Shown here: one piece after another, positions 5,639-6,379 of the stretch
Numbering within the stretch: the first letter of the stretch is position 1
Layout of the letters: each line of letters opens with the position of its first letter
Assembly: GCA_017505675.1 (NCBI GenBank)
Contig: JAFVOV010000047.1
Span: forward strand, 1 to 6,379
Direction: 5' to 3'
Source: Clostridia bacterium
GTDB lineage: Bacteria > Bacillota > Clostridia > Christensenellales > Borkfalkiaceae
DNA length: 6,379 nucleotides
The notes under the pieces: generated by a model
What the model was told of the DNA's origin: nothing
Seen by the model: only the letters and a program-made list of their open reading frames with translations
Database searches by the model: none
Made by a program: the position numbers and the translations under genes

Positions 5639-6379
5639 ATGAAAATATATAAAAAAATAGATGATTTAGTAGGTAAAACCCCGCTTTTTGAAATTGCTAA
5701 TATAGAAAAAGAACTTAATCTTAAAGCAAAAGTTTTAATTAAATTAGAGTGTTTTAACCCTGCTGGTAGTATTAAAGATAGGGCAGCGCTTGAAATGATA
5801 AACGATGCTGAAGAAAAGGGGTTAATTAAAAGTGGCGCAACTATAATTGAACCAACTAGCGGAAATACAGGTATAGGGCTTGCGGCGATAGGTGTTTCAA
5901 GGGGATATAGAGTAATACTAACAATGCCTGAAACAATGAGTGTTGAAAGAAGAAAGCTTTTAAAAGCGTATGGAGCGGAAGTCGTTTTGACTGAAGGTTC
6001 TTTAGGGATGAAAGGTGCAATATTAAAAGCGGAAGAATTACATAAAGAAATTAAGGGCAGTTTTATTCCGTTGCAATTTTCAAATTTAGCAAATCCGCTT
6101 GCTCATTATAAAACTACGGGTAAAGAGATTTACGAAGACACGGACGGCAAGGTTGAAATTTTAGTTGCAGGTGTTGGTACGGGAGGCACGCTTTCTGGTG
6201 CGGGTAAATATCTTAAAGAAAAAATTAAAGATATTACCGTGGTTGCCGTTGAACCTGAAAATTCACAAATGCTAGGCAAAGGTGTTTCCGGCTCTCACAA
6301 AATTCAAGGCATAGGCGCGAATTTTGTTCCGCAAAATTTTGATAAAACTGTTTGTGATAAAATTTTTCCGGTTTCAGAT
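5639..6379 (+). CDS. cysK: Cysteine synthase (O-acetylserine sulfhydrylase), PLP-dependent, partial
   Basis: The frame is open from the ATG at 5639 to the window edge, giving 247 residues; the family is usually a little over 300, so roughly 60 C-terminal residues lie outside. The enzyme makes cysteine from O-acetylserine and sulfide using pyridoxal phosphate. The sequence shows VGKTPL (11-16), FNPAGSIKDRAA with the PLP lysine K46, the substrate-binding loop PTSGNTGIGLA (72-82), MPETMSVERRKLLKAYGAE (96-114), the PLP phosphate-binding glycine loop GVGTGGTLSG (178-187), VEPENS (204-209) and HKIQGIGANFVP (220-231). The motifs fit CysK/CysM better than cystathionine beta-synthase or threonine dehydratase, though CysK and CysM are hard to separate and sequence alone does not fix the sulfur donor. 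AGGTGA at 5628-5633, five bases before the ATG, supports the start. The 14-base gap suggests read-through from the ksgA unit. No T-box or S-box leader is present in that gap. Confidence 0.92.
   Translation, partial: MKIYKKIDDLVGKTPLFEIANIEKELNLKAKVLIKLECFNPAGSIKDRAALEMINDAEEKGLIKSGATIIEPTSGNTGIGLAAIGVSRGYRVILTMPETMSVERRKLLKAYGAEVVLTEGSLGMKGAILKAEELHKEIKGSFIPLQFSNLANPLAHYKTTGKEIYEDTDGKVEILVAGVGTGGTLSGAGKYLKEKIKDITVVAVEPENSQMLGKGVSGSHKIQGIGANFVPQNFDKTVCDKIFPVSD

Noticed and set aside
1..6379. Defence system, mobile element, CRISPR array or biosynthetic cluster
   Set aside because: All gene-sized frames match housekeeping families, apart from the small cupin-like and SpmA-like proteins; no transposase, integrase, direct-repeat array, or tRNA-linked attachment site was visible.

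Overview
The window is an ordinary, densely packed stretch of an AT-rich bacterial chromosome, most likely from an endospore-forming or ancestrally spore-forming Bacillota (Clostridia-type) lineage. Three things point there. A partial spore-maturation protein (SpmA-like) sits at the left edge. The gene order metG, tatD, ksgA resembles the metS-yabD-(yabE-rnmV)-ksgA cluster of Bacillus subtilis, and rdgB followed by an MJ0936/YfcE-type phosphodiesterase resembles ysnA-ysnB. Ribosome-binding sites are strong and purine rich. The species cannot be named from the sequence.

Layout. Positions 1-446 carry the 5' part of an spmA-like gene on the minus strand, cut by the window edge. Everything else is on the plus strand. 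A divergent intergenic region holds a good sigma-A-type promoter (472-500), followed by a three-gene unit: a small cupin-like protein (530-856), methionyl-tRNA synthetase (867-2825) and TatD-family metal-dependent hydrolase (2825-3595, stop and start codons sharing one base). This unit ends at a strong hairpin terminator (3599-3634). A 108-base gap then holds a probable promoter and a short stem-loop. A second unit follows: ksgA/rsmA (3743-4561), rdgB (4582-5166), a calcineurin-like phosphodiesterase with a GTG start overlapping rdgB by 4 bases (5163-5624), and the first 247 codons of a cysteine synthase (5639 to the right edge).

Function. The genes are mostly housekeeping: charging tRNA with methionine, 16S rRNA dimethylation, removal of non-canonical purine nucleotides, nucleic-acid or phosphoester hydrolysis, and cysteine synthesis. 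All reading frames are intact and all catalytic motifs looked for are present. No tRNA, rRNA, CRISPR array, insertion sequence or attachment site was seen. I found no convincing undescribed system. The points worth a second look are modest: the cupin-like gene leading the metG operon, the missing rnmV between tatD and ksgA, the stem-loop at the predicted 5' end of the ksgA mRNA, and the preference for AGGTG-type over AAGGAG-type ribosome-binding sites.
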